Source: an uncultured Porphyromonas sp. (GTDB taxonomy: Bacteria > Bacteroidota > Bacteroidia > Bacteroidales > Porphyromonadaceae). Taken from it: DNA of 7,601 nucleotides. Below the pieces are notes generated by a model that did no database searches, had not been told where the DNA came from, and was given only the letters and a program-made list of their open reading frames with translations. Shown piece by piece: positions 6,290 through 7,601 of the stretch; position 1 is the first letter of the stretch; each line of letters opens with the position of its first letter. Made by a program: the position numbers and the translations under genes. The DNA lies in assembly GCA_945867245.1 (NCBI GenBank), contig CAMBHQ010000039.1, positions 1 through 7,601 of the forward strand. Direction: 5' to 3'.

Positions 6290-7601
6290 ATGAAAGAACT
6301 AATCACTATGTCCGCTTGGGCTAAGAAGGCTAGCTTGCTAGTCCTTGCCTCCGGACTAGTCCTCTCCTCATGCAGCGAGAAGAACGATGCACCTGCGCCT
6401 GTAGACCCTGTCGTGGTGGCTCAGGATAAAGTCCTTGCAACACTTACGACCCCAGCGAATGGCTGGGAGGCTGCGATATATCCTTCCAATAACCAGCGTT
6501 TTGGTGGTTATACAGTCTTCGTTAGTTTTGCCAAAGATGGCTCTGTAGCTGCTACTAGCGAGCTACAGGCTGAGGATGCTGTTACGTCGAGTAAGTTTGA
6601 GCTCAAGAGTGTTGCGGGGGCTACTGCTCCCACCACGACGCTCAGTCTTCCTCTAAACGCAGCCATCCGCCTAGCGAGCGAAGATGCTACTGAGGCTGCA
6701 CTATCGGCGCACACAGACGAGAGCTTCGATGTCGTTGCAGCTAGCGATAGCGAGGTAAAGCTCGTGGGCAAGACTAATGGCACGGTAGTTGTCCTTCGCC
6801 CTGCAACAACTGAGGCTTGGAAGGAACAGCTTGCCAAGGTAAAGGCTAGCCGTACAGGTAATCTTATTACCCGTTTCAACGTACTAGTTGGCGAGCAGAC
6901 TGTAGCTACGGGAGCCATCAGAGAGGGGCGTCAGATTGTGATTGCCGAGCAACAGGGCCAGAGCCTAGGGTATCCGTTTCGTTATACCGTAGATGGTATC
7001 GAGTTCTTCCAGCCCGTTACTGTCGCTGGCAAGACTATGCAGCGTCTTGTGAGCAATGCCTCGCTCACAGAGCCCGAGCTCAAGGCTCAGGAAAGTGAAC
7101 TTACTCTAAAGGCTCAGGCTAATGATTTGACAGAGCTCCTAAGTAAGGGCCACTATGCGCTAGTAGAGGCCAATACCACAGGTCGTGCTCAGCGTTCGAT
7201 TGCTCGTGTCTTTAAGCGTATGTCAGGGTTGTTAGACCCTATTACCTTCAAGTCGATAACTTTTGGGACGAAGGATAAGGCGTTGGGCTTGCATATAGAA
7301 GCTGAGCAAAGGACTTTTACAGGTCAGGTTACCCAGATAGCATTTACGATACCTTTCCTTATGGAGGTTACGGCTACTAACGAAGTGAAATTGACCTTCA
7401 ACGCTGGTGCTATTGAGGGTGGGATAGACGCTACTCAGAATAGCCAACTCTACAACTATACTTTTGGTGGGATCTACCATATGGAAATGTTGGCAGCTTG
7501 CTTCTCTAATGTTGGGAATATTACTATTGGGAATACAAAGTACTATTCAGATGGTAATTTTAATGGTCGTGTCTTCAAGATTACCGCAGACAACCCATTC
7601 A
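6290..7601 (+). CDS. DUF4302-like lipoprotein, second copy, 3'-partial
   Basis: This reading frame opens at ATG 6290 and runs 437 codons to the window edge without a stop. The protein has a lipoprotein signal peptide (KKASLLVLASGLVLSS) with Cys28; Met7 is an alternative start. The mature end is CSEKNDAPAPVDP. It is a diverged paralogue of the preceding gene. NGWEAAIYPSN at 57-67 and FGGYTVFVSFAKDG from 71 match the first copy's YGWEMSVYPSP and FGGYTLFVRFDKNG. Near the C-terminus FSNVGNI at 405-411, then KYYSDGNFNGRVFKI, matches the other conserved block. By comparison with the first copy only about 20-30 residues are missing. The N-terminal half is unusually rich in Ala, Ser, Thr and Val. It lacks the PAERTQR segment of the first copy. 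Function is unknown; a surface accessory or ligand-binding role in the same uptake system is inferred. Confidence 0.85.
   Translation, partial: MKELITMSAWAKKASLLVLASGLVLSSCSEKNDAPAPVDPVVVAQDKVLATLTTPANGWEAAIYPSNNQRFGGYTVFVSFAKDGSVAATSELQAEDAVTSSKFELKSVAGATAPTTTLSLPLNAAIRLASEDATEAALSAHTDESFDVVAASDSEVKLVGKTNGTVVVLRPATTEAWKEQLAKVKASRTGNLITRFNVLVGEQTVATGAIREGRQIVIAEQQGQSLGYPFRYTVDGIEFFQPVTVAGKTMQRLVSNASLTEPELKAQESELTLKAQANDLTELLSKGHYALVEANTTGRAQRSIARVFKRMSGLLDPITFKSITFGTKDKALGLHIEAEQRTFTGQVTQIAFTIPFLMEVTATNEVKLTFNAGAIEGGIDATQNSQLYNYTFGGIYHMEMLAACFSNVGNITIGNTKYYSDGNFNGRVFKITADNPF

Larger units (their letters stand above)
1..7601 (+). other. SusCD-type uptake operon, truncated at both ends
   Basis: Five co-directional genes with gaps of 23, 26, 8 and 26 bases and no visible internal terminator or promoter form a probable single transcription unit: transporter, lid lipoprotein, metallopeptidase lipoprotein and two DUF4302-like lipoproteins. 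The promoter, and any sigma/anti-sigma or other regulator, would be upstream of the window. The operon may also continue past the right edge. The four lipoprotein products and the transporter would all sit in or on the outer membrane. Confidence 0.8.

Noticed and set aside
6338..6359. Inverted repeat CTAGTCC / GGACTAG with an 8-base spacer
   Set aside because: It lies inside the signal-peptide codons of the last gene, has no T-tract, and seven-base inverted repeats with short spacers are expected several times by chance in a window this size.
6508..6918. 136-codon minus-strand reading frame in the last gene
   Set aside because: It is opposite the conserved plus-strand DUF4302-like frame. Its Ala/Ser/Val-rich composition mirrors the repetitive codons of the sense gene. 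The frame at 7232-7480 is rejected for the same reason.

Overview
The window is one continuous plus-strand stretch from a Bacteroidetes genome, most likely order Bacteroidales. The evidence is a SusC/RagA-type TonB-dependent transporter followed by a SusD/RagB lipoprotein, Bacteroidetes-style lipoprotein signals, and gaps without clear Shine-Dalgarno sequences. GC in 60-base blocks counted by hand is mostly between the low 40s and high 50s percent. That would suit a Porphyromonas-like organism, but the genus is only a guess.

Layout: (1) 3-2144, the C-terminal ~713 residues of a SusC/RagA outer-membrane transporter whose 5' part lies outside the window. (2) 2168-3736, a complete SusD/RagB substrate-binding lipoprotein. 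(3) 3763-4914, a complete lipoprotein with an HEFGH zinc site, resembling the putative zinc-binding metallopeptidases encoded next to SusC/SusD pairs (Peptidase_Mx1 / substrate import-associated zinc metallohydrolase type). (4) 4923-6263, a complete DUF4302-like lipoprotein. (5) 6290-7601, a second, diverged DUF4302-like lipoprotein that is still open at the right edge and so has no stop codon in the window.

The genes are separated by 23, 26, 8 and 26 bases, all on one strand, with no visible terminator or promoter between them. They are best read as one operon. The inferred system is an outer-membrane uptake complex: the SusC barrel capped by the SusD lid, plus three further lipoproteins probably exposed at the cell surface. 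One of these is a predicted metallohydrolase that may process the substrate (a peptide or protein is a reasonable guess). The two DUF4302 proteins have no established function and may bind or present the substrate. The sequence does not reveal the substrate. I saw no RNA genes, mobile elements, CRISPR arrays or long repeats. There is no non-coding stretch longer than 26 bases between the genes.
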